Assembly: GCF_035916755.1 (NCBI RefSeq)
Contig: NZ_JAYWIX010000005.1
Coordinates: 62,001-126,000, forward strand
Direction: 5' to 3'
DNA length: 64,000 nt
Source of the DNA: Rothia sp035916755
Lineage (GTDB): Bacteria > Actinomycetota > Actinomycetes > Actinomycetales > Micrococcaceae
The notes under the pieces are model-generated. The model was given only the letters and a program-made list of their open reading frames with translations, did no database searches and was not told where the DNA came from. Positions 25,524 through 33,803 of this stretch are shown one piece after another. Numbering within the stretch: the stretch's first letter is position 1; the number at the start of each line of letters is the position of its first letter. Made by a program: the position numbers and the translations under genes.

Positions 25524-26939
25524 CTATTTTTTTAGGTATACCGCTAACGCTTCACGATGGTCGCGCGGGGTAAAGCCAGCTTCAATGATCTTGGAAAGAT
25601 CCATAGCAGAGTTCGTCGGGCGGGACGCAAAAACCTCAGCCTGAGCAAAATACTCTGCGGTGCTGGTCGGCTTCACACGCTCACCCTCATGGCCGGTAGC
25701 CACAAAAACTTCCCGAGCAATATCAACCCAAGTTACGACGTCCCCGGCATTAGAAACATGGTAGGTGCCGTACTCTGCGCCGCTTGCCAGCAGATGCAAA
25801 ATAGCACCAGCCAAGTCTTCAGTGAAGGTGGGGCGGCCATGCTGGTCATTGACGACCGAGGGGTCTACCCCACGTTCAGCAAGAGACTTCATAATTTCAA
25901 TAAAGTTCTTGCCGTCTCCCATGACCCAGGAGGTTCGCACAATGTAATGACGGCGTACCGATCGAACAGCCATCTCACCGGCAGCCTTTGACTGGCCGTA
26001 CACGCCCAGGGGCGCCAGCGGGGCGCCCTCAGTGTATTCCTCCCCCAACGGTAGGGAACCATCAAAAACGTAATCAGTCGACACGTGGGCCAGCGGAATA
26101 CCGGCTTCGTCCGCAACTCTGGCCAAAGCCGCAACGCCACTCGCGTTGGCTGCCCAGGCGTCCGCGCGCCCTTCGGGCGTCTCAGCCTGATCAACTGCGG
26201 TGTAGGCTGCCGCGTTGATGATGCCACGTAGCGAACGCCATCGGTAGGCGGAAGCCCAGCTCTCAGGACGCGCCAGGTCAAGTTCCGCACGAGTCGCAGC
26301 AATATAGGGGGTACCGGATGCTTCAAGCTGTTTGACCAGCTCGCGGCCCAGCTGCCCATTAGCGCCAACCACCAGCAAAGGAGCAGGAGCAAGGGGCTCT
26401 ACCTCAGCAAGCCGGGGGTGGTTCTTATCCTTCTCAGAAAGCTCTGCCTGGTCCAGAGAAATCGGCCAGTCAATTGCCACGGTCTCGTCTGCAAGGTTAA
26501 GGAAGGAGTACTCCCCCTGGGCATCTGCTGACCAGTGGTCATTCACCAGGTAGGTGTAGGCAGTGTTGTCTTCCAGGGTCTGGAAAGAGTTGCCTACCCC
26601 TCGGGGAACAAAAACAGCGGTATCGGGGCCGAGCTCTACAGTGACGGTCTTACCGAATGATTCTCCGGCTCGCAAATCAACCCAGGCACCAAAAATGCGA
26701 CCGGTAGCTACCGAGACATACTTGTCCCAGGGTTCCGCATGGATGCCGCGGGTAGTACCTGCTGTTGCGTTAAAGGAAATGTTGTTCTGCACGGGGCCAA
26801 AATCCGGCAGCCCCGCAGCAACCATTTTCTCGCGCTGCCAGTTTTCCTTAAACCAGCCGCGGTTATCGCCGTGCTGGGGAATATCAATAACGAGCAGACC
26901 CGGAATCTCCGTTGTACGGACGGCTAACTCTTTAGGCAT
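25524..26939 (-). CDS. RmlC-RmlD fusion: dTDP-4-keto-6-deoxyglucose 3,5-epimerase and dTDP-4-dehydrorhamnose reductase
   Basis: The 471-residue protein joins the last two steps of dTDP-L-rhamnose synthesis. Residues 1-190 are RmlC-like, with the catalytic histidine in GTTRGIHAEPWDKYVSVA and a cupin fold. Residues 195-471 are RmlD-like: LLVVGANGQLGRELVKQL binds NADPH, HVSTDYVFDG follows, and YGQSKAAGE has the YxxxK pair. Such fusions are known in several actinobacteria. The stop of rmlB overlaps its start by one base. A substrate could pass between the two active sites without leaving the protein; this is inferred. Confidence 0.94.
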   Translation of the reverse strand: MPKELAVRTTEIPGLLVIDIPQHGDNRGWFKENWQREKMVAAGLPDFGPVQNNISFNATAGTTRGIHAEPWDKYVSVATGRIFGAWVDLRAGESFGKTVTVELGPDTAVFVPRGVGNSFQTLEDNTAYTYLVNDHWSADAQGEYSFLNLADETVAIDWPISLDQAELSEKDKNHPRLAEVEPLAPAPLLVVGANGQLGRELVKQLEASGTPYIAATRAELDLARPESWASAYRWRSLRGIINAAAYTAVDQAETPEGRADAWAANASGVAALARVADEAGIPLAHVSTDYVFDGSLPLGEEYTEGAPLAPLGVYGQSKAAGEMAVRSVRRHYIVRTSWVMGDGKNFIEIMKSLAERGVDPSVVNDQHGRPTFTEDLAGAILHLLASGAEYGTYHVSNAGDVVTWVDIAREVFVATGHEGERVKPTSTAEYFAQAEVFASRPTNSAMDLSKIIEAGFTPRDHREALAVYLKK

Positions 26940-27937
26940 TACTGACCTGCCTTTGCGTACTTAGCTTCGACCTCTGCCTTGAGGGGCTCCCACCAGGCGC
27001 GGTTGTCTGTGTACCAGGCAATGGTGTCTGCCAGACCTGCCTCGAAGTTGGTGAACTGGGGTTCCCAGCCAAGCTCTTCACGCAGACGGGTGCCGTCGAT
27101 GGCGTAGCGTAGGTCGTGACCGGGACGGTCTACGACGTGCTCAAAGCCGTCCTCGGGCTGGCCCATGAGGCGCAGGATGGTGCGCAGAACAGTGATGTTG
27201 TTTTCTTCGCCGTCAGCACCGATCAGGTAAGTTTCGCCGATCTTACCCTTTTCCAGAATGGTGTGGACTGCGGAAGAGTGGTCAGAAGCGTGGATCCAGT
27301 CACGTACGTTTAGGCCCTCACCGTAGAGCTTGGGCTTAATACCGGCCAGAATATTGGTGATCTGGCGGGGAATGAACTTCTCGATGTGCTGGTAGGGCCC
27401 GTAGTTGTTGGAGCAGTTCGAAATAGTTGCTTCAATACCGAAAGAGCGTACCCAGGCGCGGACTAGCAGGTCAGAGCCTGCTTTCGTTGAAGAGTAGGGG
27501 GAGGACGGGTTGTAGGGGGTGGTTTCGGTGAACTTAGCGGGGTCGTCTAGCTCGAGATCGCCAAACACCTCGTCTGTTGAGATATGGTGGTAGCGGGTCT
27601 TGTGCTTGCGCACAGCCTCAAGCAGGGTGAAAGTACCGATGAGGTTGGTATGGATAAAGGGGCTGGGGTCGTTCAGTGAGTTATCGTTATGTGACTCAGC
27701 CGCATAGTGGACGACAGCGTCCGCCTGGGCAACGAGGGGGTCAACAAGGTCCATGTCAGCAATATCGCCCTTGACCAACTCAAACCGGTCAGAGGGCAGG
27801 CCTGCCAGTGACATTTCATTAGCGGCATAGGTCATCTTATCGAGCACCGTAACCTGGTGGTCGGTCTTATCTACCAGGTAGTGAACGAAGTTAGAACCGA
27901 TGAAGCCGGCACCGCCGGTAACAAGAATTTTTCCCAT
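26939..27937 (-). CDS. rmlB: dTDP-glucose 4,6-dehydratase
   Basis: RmlB makes dTDP-4-keto-6-deoxyglucose from dTDP-glucose. The 332-residue SDR protein has GGAGFIGSNFV for NAD binding, the active-site DE pair in STDEVFGDLE, and YSSTKAGSD with the YxxxK pair. CSNNYGPYQ(H)IEKFIP is also typical. It starts 82 bases from the divergent rmlA and overlaps the fusion gene by one base, so both rml transcripts may share a regulatory region. Confidence 0.96.
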   Translation of the reverse strand: MGKILVTGGAGFIGSNFVHYLVDKTDHQVTVLDKMTYAANEMSLAGLPSDRFELVKGDIADMDLVDPLVAQADAVVHYAAESHNDNSLNDPSPFIHTNLIGTFTLLEAVRKHKTRYHHISTDEVFGDLELDDPAKFTETTPYNPSSPYSSTKAGSDLLVRAWVRSFGIEATISNCSNNYGPYQHIEKFIPRQITNILAGIKPKLYGEGLNVRDWIHASDHSSAVHTILEKGKIGETYLIGADGEENNITVLRTILRLMGQPEDGFEHVVDRPGHDLRYAIDGTRLREELGWEPQFTNFEAGLADTIAWYTDNRAWWEPLKAEVEAKYAKAGQ

Positions 27938-28019
27938 GGCCTTAACATTAGTGGCAAATCACCCTTTTTTGGGTTTCTGATAATGCCTAAAAATGTGGTG
28001 TTCGTGCCAGAATAGGGGT
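27938..28019. promoter_or_regulatory. Divergent rmlB/rmlA promoter region
   Basis: The 82-base gap must hold both promoters. On the plus strand CAGAAT (28008-28013) is six bases before the rmlA ATG, and no ribosome site with useful spacing is seen. rmlA may therefore be transcribed as a leaderless mRNA. On the minus strand AAGG lies just before rmlB. Confidence 0.4.
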
Positions 28020-28880
28020 ATGAAGGGAATTCTACTCGCAGGTGGCACTGGCTCACGCCTCCACCCCATTACACTCGGCATCAGCAAGCAGCTCACCCCG
28101 GTTTATGACAAACCGATGATCTACTACCCCATCTCTACCCTCATGCTGGCCGGGATCCAGGACATCCTAATTATCACCACCCCCCAGGACCAAGAGCAGT
28201 TCCAGCGTCTTCTGGGTGACGGTTCACAGTTCGGCGTTAACTTCACCTACAAGGTTCAGCCCTCCCCCGATGGTCTAGCCCAGGCCTTTATTCTGGGGGA
28301 AGAGCACATCGGCGAGGACTCAGCAGCCTTGGTGCTGGGTGACAACATCTTCTACGGCCCCGGCCTGGGTACCCAGCTACGCAAGTACAACGACCTCGAT
28401 GGGGCGGCCGTCTTTGGCTACCGGGTAGCAGACCCCACCGCCTACGGTGTTGTCGAGTTTGACGAAAACTTCAAGGCTCTTTCCATCGAAGAGAAGCCAA
28501 CCCAGCCCAAGAGCGATTACGCTATTCCCGGCCTCTACTTCTACGACAATAAGGTCGTGGAATACGCCAAGAGCATCACGCCCTCACCCCGCGGTGAGCT
28601 TGAAATTACCGACCTCAACCGCATCTACCTAGAGGAAGGTAAGCTCCAGGTTGAAATTCTGCCCCGAGGTACAGCCTGGCTAGATACCGGAACCTTCGAC
28701 TCACTGGCAGATGCAACCAGCTTTATTCGTACCGTGCAAGCTCGCCAGGGGCTCTCCATCGGCTCCCCCGAAGAAATTGGCTGGCGCATGGGCTGGATTG
28801 ATGACGCCCGCTTAGAGGAGCTAGCCCAGCCCCTTGTCAAGAGTGGCTACGGTGCCTACCTGCTGGGCCTTATTTCCTAA
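28020..28880 (+). CDS. rmlA: Glucose-1-phosphate thymidylyltransferase
   Basis: RmlA makes dTDP-glucose, the first step toward dTDP-rhamnose. The 286-residue protein begins MKGILLAGGTGSRLHPITLG and has the signature KQLTPVYDKPMIYYP, then VLGDNIFYGPG and PRGTAWLDTGTFDSL. The frame extends nine codons upstream, but the ATG at 28020 starts the conserved sequence. It is transcribed away from rmlB. Confidence 0.96.
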   Translation: MKGILLAGGTGSRLHPITLGISKQLTPVYDKPMIYYPISTLMLAGIQDILIITTPQDQEQFQRLLGDGSQFGVNFTYKVQPSPDGLAQAFILGEEHIGEDSAALVLGDNIFYGPGLGTQLRKYNDLDGAAVFGYRVADPTAYGVVEFDENFKALSIEEKPTQPKSDYAIPGLYFYDNKVVEYAKSITPSPRGELEITDLNRIYLEEGKLQVEILPRGTAWLDTGTFDSLADATSFIRTVQARQGLSIGSPEEIGWRMGWIDDARLEELAQPLVKSGYGAYLLGLIS

Positions 28881-28986
28881 TCCCCTTCCCCTAAGTCCAC
28901 TCTAGACACAGCAGCCCGGGCATATCCGGTGCTGGGCTGACACAACGATTTGCCTGGCTACTTTCACTCCCATCCTTAGGTAATCC

Positions 28987-30408
28987 ATGACCATACTCGA
29001 TGTAGTGCGCATGTTGCGCGTAAACCTCAAACTTCTTCTGGCAGGGCTCCTTATCGGAGCGCTCTTGGGCTTCGCCTATTCCCTGCTCCAGCCCAAAGTC
29101 TATGCCTCCACAGCAACCGGCTATGTGACAGTTGGCGAAGGCACCGGTATTGGCGACGTCATCTCAGGCTCAGCAGCTGCCAAGGAAAAGGCAGCAGCCT
29201 ACCTTGCCTTTGTCAACAGTGGCCCCGTTGCAGACGAAATCATCGCAACCAACCCCGACCTGAACCTGACCCGTGGCCAGGTGCAGGGCAGCCTCAGTGC
29301 AACGGTCGATGCTAACTCAGCTCTTATCCGCGTATCAGCAACCGGTAACAGCCCCCAGACTGCCCAGGCCCTGGCCAACAGCTCCCTGCAGGCTGTAGCC
29401 AAGGTAGCTAACGATCTTGAGGGAACCAGTACTGTACGAGTTATCCCTCTGGAAGATGCCACCCTTAGCCCTTCTCCCATTAGCCCCAATATCACCAAAC
29501 TGGTAGGCCTTGGTGCCGCAGCGGGCCTGGGCCTGGTACTGGCCGCTATCTTGCTCCGCAAGACAGTCGATACCAAGCTCCGTACCCGCGATGACGCCAC
29601 TAAGGCTACCGAGGCCGGTATCTTGGGTGTACTGCCTGTCTCTGAAGAACTGACTGAAGAGAACATTCTTCGCTCCAACAGCGACCACGTAGCCCAGGAA
29701 TCTATCCGCCAGATGCGCACCAACCTGCGCTTTGTCAACGTCGATCACCCGCCCAAGTCCCTCATCGTCACCTCAGCAGAGCCCGGCGAAGGTAAATCAA
29801 CGGTTTCTACCTCCATCGCTCGTGCCCTGGCCGATGCCGGTGAACCTGTCATTATTATCGATGCTGACCTGCGCCGTCCTACTATCGCTAAGAAGTTCAA
29901 GATTGACTCCAAGGTAGGCCTAACCCAGGTACTTGCCGGTCAGGTGGAACTAGCCGATGCTGTCCGTCAGTTTGAAGATACCCAGCTCTTTATCCTGCCA
30001 GCAGGGCGAATCCCCCCTAACCCCTCAGAGCTTCTGGGCTCAGACAAGATGCGCCAGCTCATTGCTGAACTTGCCAGCGAGTTCACCGTTATCGTGGACG
30101 TCCCCCCGGTCCTGCCCGTGACCGATGCTCCCCTACTCTCTACCGCCGTTGACGGTGTAGTACTGGTAGGCACTGTAGGTAAGACCCGCAAGGAAAACCT
30201 GGCAGAAGCCGCCTCAAACCTGCGTAAGGTCAAGGCTAACCTGCTAGGTGTCGTCATCAACCGGGCCCCCCGTACCGGCCTAGGCAACTCCTACTACGGT
30301 TTCGCCTACAGCTCCACCGGCGCCTACACCAGCTACTACGGCCAGGGCGAAGAAAAGAGCAAGGGCTCCAAGAAAAAGAAGAAAAAGCCCAAGGCTGTCA
30401 CAGAGTAA
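28987..30408 (+). CDS. Bacterial tyrosine kinase with Wzz domain (polysaccharide chain-length control)
   Basis: The 473-residue protein joins a Wzz part and a BY-kinase. Membrane helices lie near residues 16-34 and 170-190. The kinase has Walker A SAEPGEGKST (K270), Walker A' IIIDADLRRP and Walker B VIVDVPPVLPVTDA, followed by a tyrosine-rich tail (SYYGFAYSSTGAYTSYYG, about 438-457) for autophosphorylation. The last residues are a run of lysines. A low-molecular-weight phosphatase at 47203 is the probable partner. The gene follows rmlA and is separated from the next gene by a hairpin. Confidence 0.92.
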   Translation: MTILDVVRMLRVNLKLLLAGLLIGALLGFAYSLLQPKVYASTATGYVTVGEGTGIGDVISGSAAAKEKAAAYLAFVNSGPVADEIIATNPDLNLTRGQVQGSLSATVDANSALIRVSATGNSPQTAQALANSSLQAVAKVANDLEGTSTVRVIPLEDATLSPSPISPNITKLVGLGAAAGLGLVLAAILLRKTVDTKLRTRDDATKATEAGILGVLPVSEELTEENILRSNSDHVAQESIRQMRTNLRFVNVDHPPKSLIVTSAEPGEGKSTVSTSIARALADAGEPVIIIDADLRRPTIAKKFKIDSKVGLTQVLAGQVELADAVRQFEDTQLFILPAGRIPPNPSELLGSDKMRQLIAELASEFTVIVDVPPVLPVTDAPLLSTAVDGVVLVGTVGKTRKENLAEAASNLRKVKANLLGVVINRAPRTGLGNSYYGFAYSSTGAYTSYYGQGEEKSKGSKKKKKKPKAVTE

Positions 30409-30430
30409 AGCACAAGGACCTCTATATAAT

Positions 30431-30467
30431 GTATGCCGGCTCAGCCTTTGAGGCAGGGCTGGCATAC
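30431..30467 (+). terminator. Terminator after the tyrosine kinase gene
   Basis: GTATGCC and GGCATAC close an imperfect hairpin with inner GGCTC and GGGCT pairs, followed by TTATCTTTT. A TATATAAT sequence (30423-30430) is directly in front of it, so the hairpin could also sit at the very 5' end of a transcript for the next gene. Confidence 0.65.
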
Positions 30468-30502
30468 CTTATCTTTTACCCCTACACCCCTCGATAGGCA
30501 CT

Positions 30503-31369
30503 ATGACCGCTTCAGTTTCACAACCCCAAGATATTCCTCTTGCTCTTAGAATCCAGCTGTCTCATGCCTACTTCCAGCATCTGGCGCTAACCCACCATCT
30601 AGATATTCTCCACGTTAAGGGCTACGCCTTTGCCCAAGAAATCTACCGGCCAGGCCGTACCAGCACCGACGTAGACCTGCTTGTTCGCCCAAGCCAGGTC
30701 GATCAGCTGGTTGAACTTGCCCTCGCCGACGGCTGGGAAATCCTAGCCCACTTTGAAACCGGCTCAATCTTTGAACACGCCATGACCCTCTACCACGGGG
30801 CCTGGGGGCTAGTTGATATACACCGCTACTTCCCCGGCCTAGGGCCAGCAGATGGCTCAGCCTTCGACACTCTCTGGAAAGAGCGCAGAACAAAGCTCAT
30901 CGCCAACTACCCCTGCAATCTCCCCTCCCTCACCGATTCCCGTATCACCGTTGTCGTGCACGGAGCCCGATCTATTGCAGAGCGCAATTCAGATATTGCC
31001 TACCTGAAAGAAACCCTCTCCCCCCAAGACTGGGAAGTCATGCAGGCAAGGGTTCCTGAACTACAGGCAGACCTGGCCTATGCAGCTGCCCTAGGAAAAC
31101 TCGAAGAATTTTCCCACCACCCCGACTATCTCTTATGGAAATCGGTCTCAGAAGATACTCCAAACCATCTACGCTGGCGAGCCCGCTTTAAACATGCACA
31201 GGGCCTGGGGGCAAAGGTCAAGGTCGCTTTGAGCATCCTCCTGGTTAATAAAGACCACCTTGCTATGGAGCTAGGGCATGCCCCCAGCAAGGCTGAAGTT
31301 CGGGAGAAATTCTTCAGCCGTTTCAGCCAGCTCCTCACCAAGATTGGGAGAAAAAGTCATGAGTATTGA
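30503..31369 (+). CDS. Nucleotidyltransferase-like protein (NTP_transf_5 type)
   Basis: The 288-residue protein matches the uncharacterised nucleotidyltransferase family NTP_transf_5. HVKGYAFAQEIYRPG is followed by RTSTDVDLLVRP with the two aspartates D56 and D58, then VDIHRYFPGLGPADG. These are the features of the DNA polymerase beta-like fold. Members occur beside PqqD-like proteins, in RiPP clusters and in polysaccharide loci. The partner gene overlaps its stop. Its substrate is unknown; adenylylation or nucleotidyl transfer to a protein, lipid or sugar are all possible. Confidence 0.8.
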   Translation: MTASVSQPQDIPLALRIQLSHAYFQHLALTHHLDILHVKGYAFAQEIYRPGRTSTDVDLLVRPSQVDQLVELALADGWEILAHFETGSIFEHAMTLYHGAWGLVDIHRYFPGLGPADGSAFDTLWKERRTKLIANYPCNLPSLTDSRITVVVHGARSIAERNSDIAYLKETLSPQDWEVMQARVPELQADLAYAAALGKLEEFSHHPDYLLWKSVSEDTPNHLRWRARFKHAQGLGAKVKVALSILLVNKDHLAMELGHAPSKAEVREKFFSRFSQLLTKIGRKSHEY

Positions 31370-31667
31370 ATACAGACGAGCCCCCCACACAGCCTTTATC
31401 ATGGGAGTCGATAGCACGGTATCACCCGATGATGCTTCGTATGTGGCTAACCTTAAAACCTCAGAGATTGCGGTTCTGCAGGGCCCTAGCGCCGTCATTT
31501 GGGAGATTCTTGAGACCCCTATTAACTCAGAAGACCTGATTGCTGAGATTACCGATATCTACCAGGTCTCCCACGATACTGTGGCAGCAAGCGTCATCGG
31601 CTTTCTCAGCTCACTTGAAGCTCAGGGACTTGTAGAGGTAAAGGAATCGGCGGGGCAAGAAAGCTAG
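31359..31667 (+). CDS. PqqD-like (RiPP recognition element) protein
   Basis: This 102-residue protein has a PqqD fold pattern: a small winged-helix with KTSEIAVLQGPSAVIWEILETP and DLIAEITDIYQVSHDTVAASVIGFLSSLEAQGLVEV. PqqD proteins usually bind the leader peptide of a RiPP precursor for its modifying enzyme. The frame is open back to 31278, but GGGAG eight bases before the ATG at 31359 fixes the start, which overlaps the nucleotidyltransferase gene by 11 bases. No precursor peptide or radical SAM enzyme is visible next to it. Confidence 0.8.
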   Translation: MSIEYRRAPHTAFIMGVDSTVSPDDASYVANLKTSEIAVLQGPSAVIWEILETPINSEDLIAEITDIYQVSHDTVAASVIGFLSSLEAQGLVEVKESAGQES

Positions 31668-31690
31668 TAGTTAGCTCCCCTGCCCCGCCG
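31648..31690. terminator. Bidirectional terminator between convergent glycan operons
   Basis: CGGCGGGGCA (31648-31657) pairs perfectly with TGCCCCGCCG (31681-31690). An inner GCTA (31663) pairs with TAGC (31672-31675). The left arm lies inside the end of the PqqD-like gene. Confidence 0.8.
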
Positions 31691-31706
31691 CTCTGATTCA
31701 GGTGTT

Positions 31707-32840
31707 TTAGAGCTTCTGAATCTGATCTTTGATCTCTTGGATAAAGCGCTCTTCGTTGAACTGCTGAACGTGTTCCCTGATCCTTTGTGCTGAGAACAGC
31801 TCTGCGTCAAAGTTCTCTACAGCTGTTCTGATATCACTGGCACTGGGAGTCTTGATAAAGATTCCGGTGACGCCATCGACAATAGTGTCCAGAAACCCCC
31901 CGGCTTGGAGGGCAATAGTAGGTTTACCGAAGGCACCGCCCTCAAGCGGAGTGATACCGAAATCTTCGTGGGAAACAGCGAGCAGGGCTTTGGCATGGGC
32001 GTAGGCATACTGCATTTGCTCATCTGAGAGGTTTGAAGCAAAAGCTACATTGTCGCTAGCTAGAGCTTCTAGCTCTTCTTTCATGGGACCTGCCCCGATC
32101 ACCAATAGTTTCTGGCTAAGACCGGCAAAGGCCTCAACCGCATACTGCACATTCTTGTAAGGCAGTAGGCGGGATACGATCAGGAAGTAGCCCTCTTCTA
32201 TAAAGGTTTCCAGGCCGGGGATATTCTCCTGTGTTCCCTGCTCGCTGATTGAGTAGGGAGGGAAGATGATATTGACCCGTTTACCGTAGACATCGAAGAT
32301 GCGCTGCTGAATAGTAGAGGAATTAGCTACATAGTGGGGGTGACGGCTAGCAGCGGCGCGGTCCCAGCGGCGGAGGAAGGGCCGCATCATTTTGAAGACC
32401 CTGGCAATATTTCTGTTAATGCGGTTCCCGATGTACTGGTCGGTGAGGTAAACCCAGCGAGCCGGTGAGTGACAGTAGATTAGGCTCTCTTGGGGCAGGT
32501 CAAAGCCGTGTGCCCAGCCGGTGGTGGATACAAGAGCCTTTTCAGCTTTTACCTTAAGCTTGCCCGAAAAATAGGGCAGGAAGGGCAGGGCCAGGCGGTG
32601 GTCTTTACGGAAGAGGGGAACCCTGTTGAGGGGTGAAGTAATGACCCTGCAGTTTTTAAATTCTGGGTAGGTTCCCTCTGGATCGTAGAGGGTGGTATAG
32701 ATAGGTGCGTTGGGGAAGGCCTTGTGCAGGGCAAGGACCACACGTTCGGCGCCCCCTCGCTGGGTGAGGTAGTCGTGGGCAATAGCGAGAGGGACGGTAG
32801 TTGATTCTGTTCGCTCTGAGCTGGTAGCGGTGGAAGTCAT
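31707..32840 (-). CDS. Glycosyltransferase family 4
   Basis: The 377-residue GT-B protein has IAHDYLTQRGGAERVVLAL near the start, the acceptor-side loop of GT4 family mannosyl- or galactosyl-transferase-like enzymes. The C-terminal half has YFLIVSRLLPYKNVQYAVEA and HEDFGITPLEGGAFGKPTIA, containing the donor-binding E-x7-E. It is last in the minus-strand operon that begins at 44372, 17 bases after the GT2 at 32858. The sugar is not predictable. Confidence 0.92.
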   Translation of the reverse strand: MTSTATSSERTESTTVPLAIAHDYLTQRGGAERVVLALHKAFPNAPIYTTLYDPEGTYPEFKNCRVITSPLNRVPLFRKDHRLALPFLPYFSGKLKVKAEKALVSTTGWAHGFDLPQESLIYCHSPARWVYLTDQYIGNRINRNIARVFKMMRPFLRRWDRAAASRHPHYVANSSTIQQRIFDVYGKRVNIIFPPYSISEQGTQENIPGLETFIEEGYFLIVSRLLPYKNVQYAVEAFAGLSQKLLVIGAGPMKEELEALASDNVAFASNLSDEQMQYAYAHAKALLAVSHEDFGITPLEGGAFGKPTIALQAGGFLDTIVDGVTGIFIKTPSASDIRTAVENFDAELFSAQRIREHVQQFNEERFIQEIKDQIQKL

Positions 32841-32857
32841 GACGTCAGCTCTTTCGG

Positions 32858-33802
32858 CTAGAAGGTTTTCTGTGCGCGTTCGGGGTGGGTGATACCCGCG
32901 TAGCTTGCTGCCTCTACGATTAAAGAAATCAGTTTTTCTGCTCCAGAAGCAGGAATTCTTTCCGCTACTAAATCAACAGCATTACCCATAAATTTTAGGT
33001 TAGTTTCTGTGCTCACCTGAGCTAGAGATCGGACGGCGAGGCCCCAGACTCCCGAAGGCCGGGGAGAGGGAAGGCTGTGGGCACCGTGCTTTTGAGTGAA
33101 GATATTTCGGGCAGCCCCCGAGTAAAGAGCCCTTTTAGCTCGCATAGCGGTGGTAGTTGCCGCAACATAGTGGAAGGTTGCCAATTCAGGGTCCACGATA
33201 ATTTCGGCGCCAGCCTTATGTACCATGTACCCCATATCTACATCTTCCCATCCATAGAGCCTGTAGCTGTCATCGTAGCCACCTAGCTCTTGGTAAAGGT
33301 CTTTGCTTAGAGAAACGTTACCTGCCCAGTAGATCCACTGTTTATCACGAGGGGTTTTGTAGGCGTCCCCCCTAAACTTATTATCGCGAAAACGGCCGTA
33401 GACCCGAGCATAGGTAGTATCAGGAAAAACGTTCTTATAAATACCGATAACGCCGGTTTTCTTCCCCTCCCCGTGGTGGCTCAGGTGTTGCTGAACATAA
33501 TTGGGGGCTGGCTCTAAATCATCGTCGCATCTTATGAGCACACGAGCATCAGCAGCCCTGTGCCCGGCGTTGAGGGCAGCCACCCGACCCTGATTTTCTT
33601 CAAAGACAATCATTGAGAGGTTTAGCATGCCACGGTCAATGTAGGACTGAACTAGAGCCCGAGAGTTATCAATATCGCCGTCAATCACGACGATGACCTG
33701 AAAGTCCTTTTCAGTTTGCTGCTCTAGGGCATCGAGGGGGTAGTGCAGTTTAGCGGCCCCGCCCCTGGTGGGGATAATAACGGCTGCCGAATAGGTGCTC
33801 AT
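32858..33802 (-). CDS. Glycosyltransferase family 2
   Basis: This GT-A protein of 314 residues has AVIIPTRGGAAKLHYPLDALEQQ, the DxD-type site VLIRCDDDLEPAPN, and GGYDDSYRLYGWEDVDMGY with the catalytic acid. The ATG at 33802 is two bases after the stop of the next gene upstream, and is a better start than the TTG seven codons earlier (33823). It is in the middle of the minus-strand operon. Confidence 0.9.
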   Translation of the reverse strand: MSTYSAAVIIPTRGGAAKLHYPLDALEQQTEKDFQVIVVIDGDIDNSRALVQSYIDRGMLNLSMIVFEENQGRVAALNAGHRAADARVLIRCDDDLEPAPNYVQQHLSHHGEGKKTGVIGIYKNVFPDTTYARVYGRFRDNKFRGDAYKTPRDKQWIYWAGNVSLSKDLYQELGGYDDSYRLYGWEDVDMGYMVHKAGAEIIVDPELATFHYVAATTTAMRAKRALYSGAARNIFTQKHGAHSLPSPRPSGVWGLAVRSLAQVSTETNLKFMGNAVDLVAERIPASGAEKLISLIVEAASYAGITHPERAQKTF

Positions 33803-33803
33803 A

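Noticed and set aside
28900..28945. Terminator after rmlA
   Set aside because: An imperfect GC-rich hairpin is present, but there is no T-tract and pairing is irregular.
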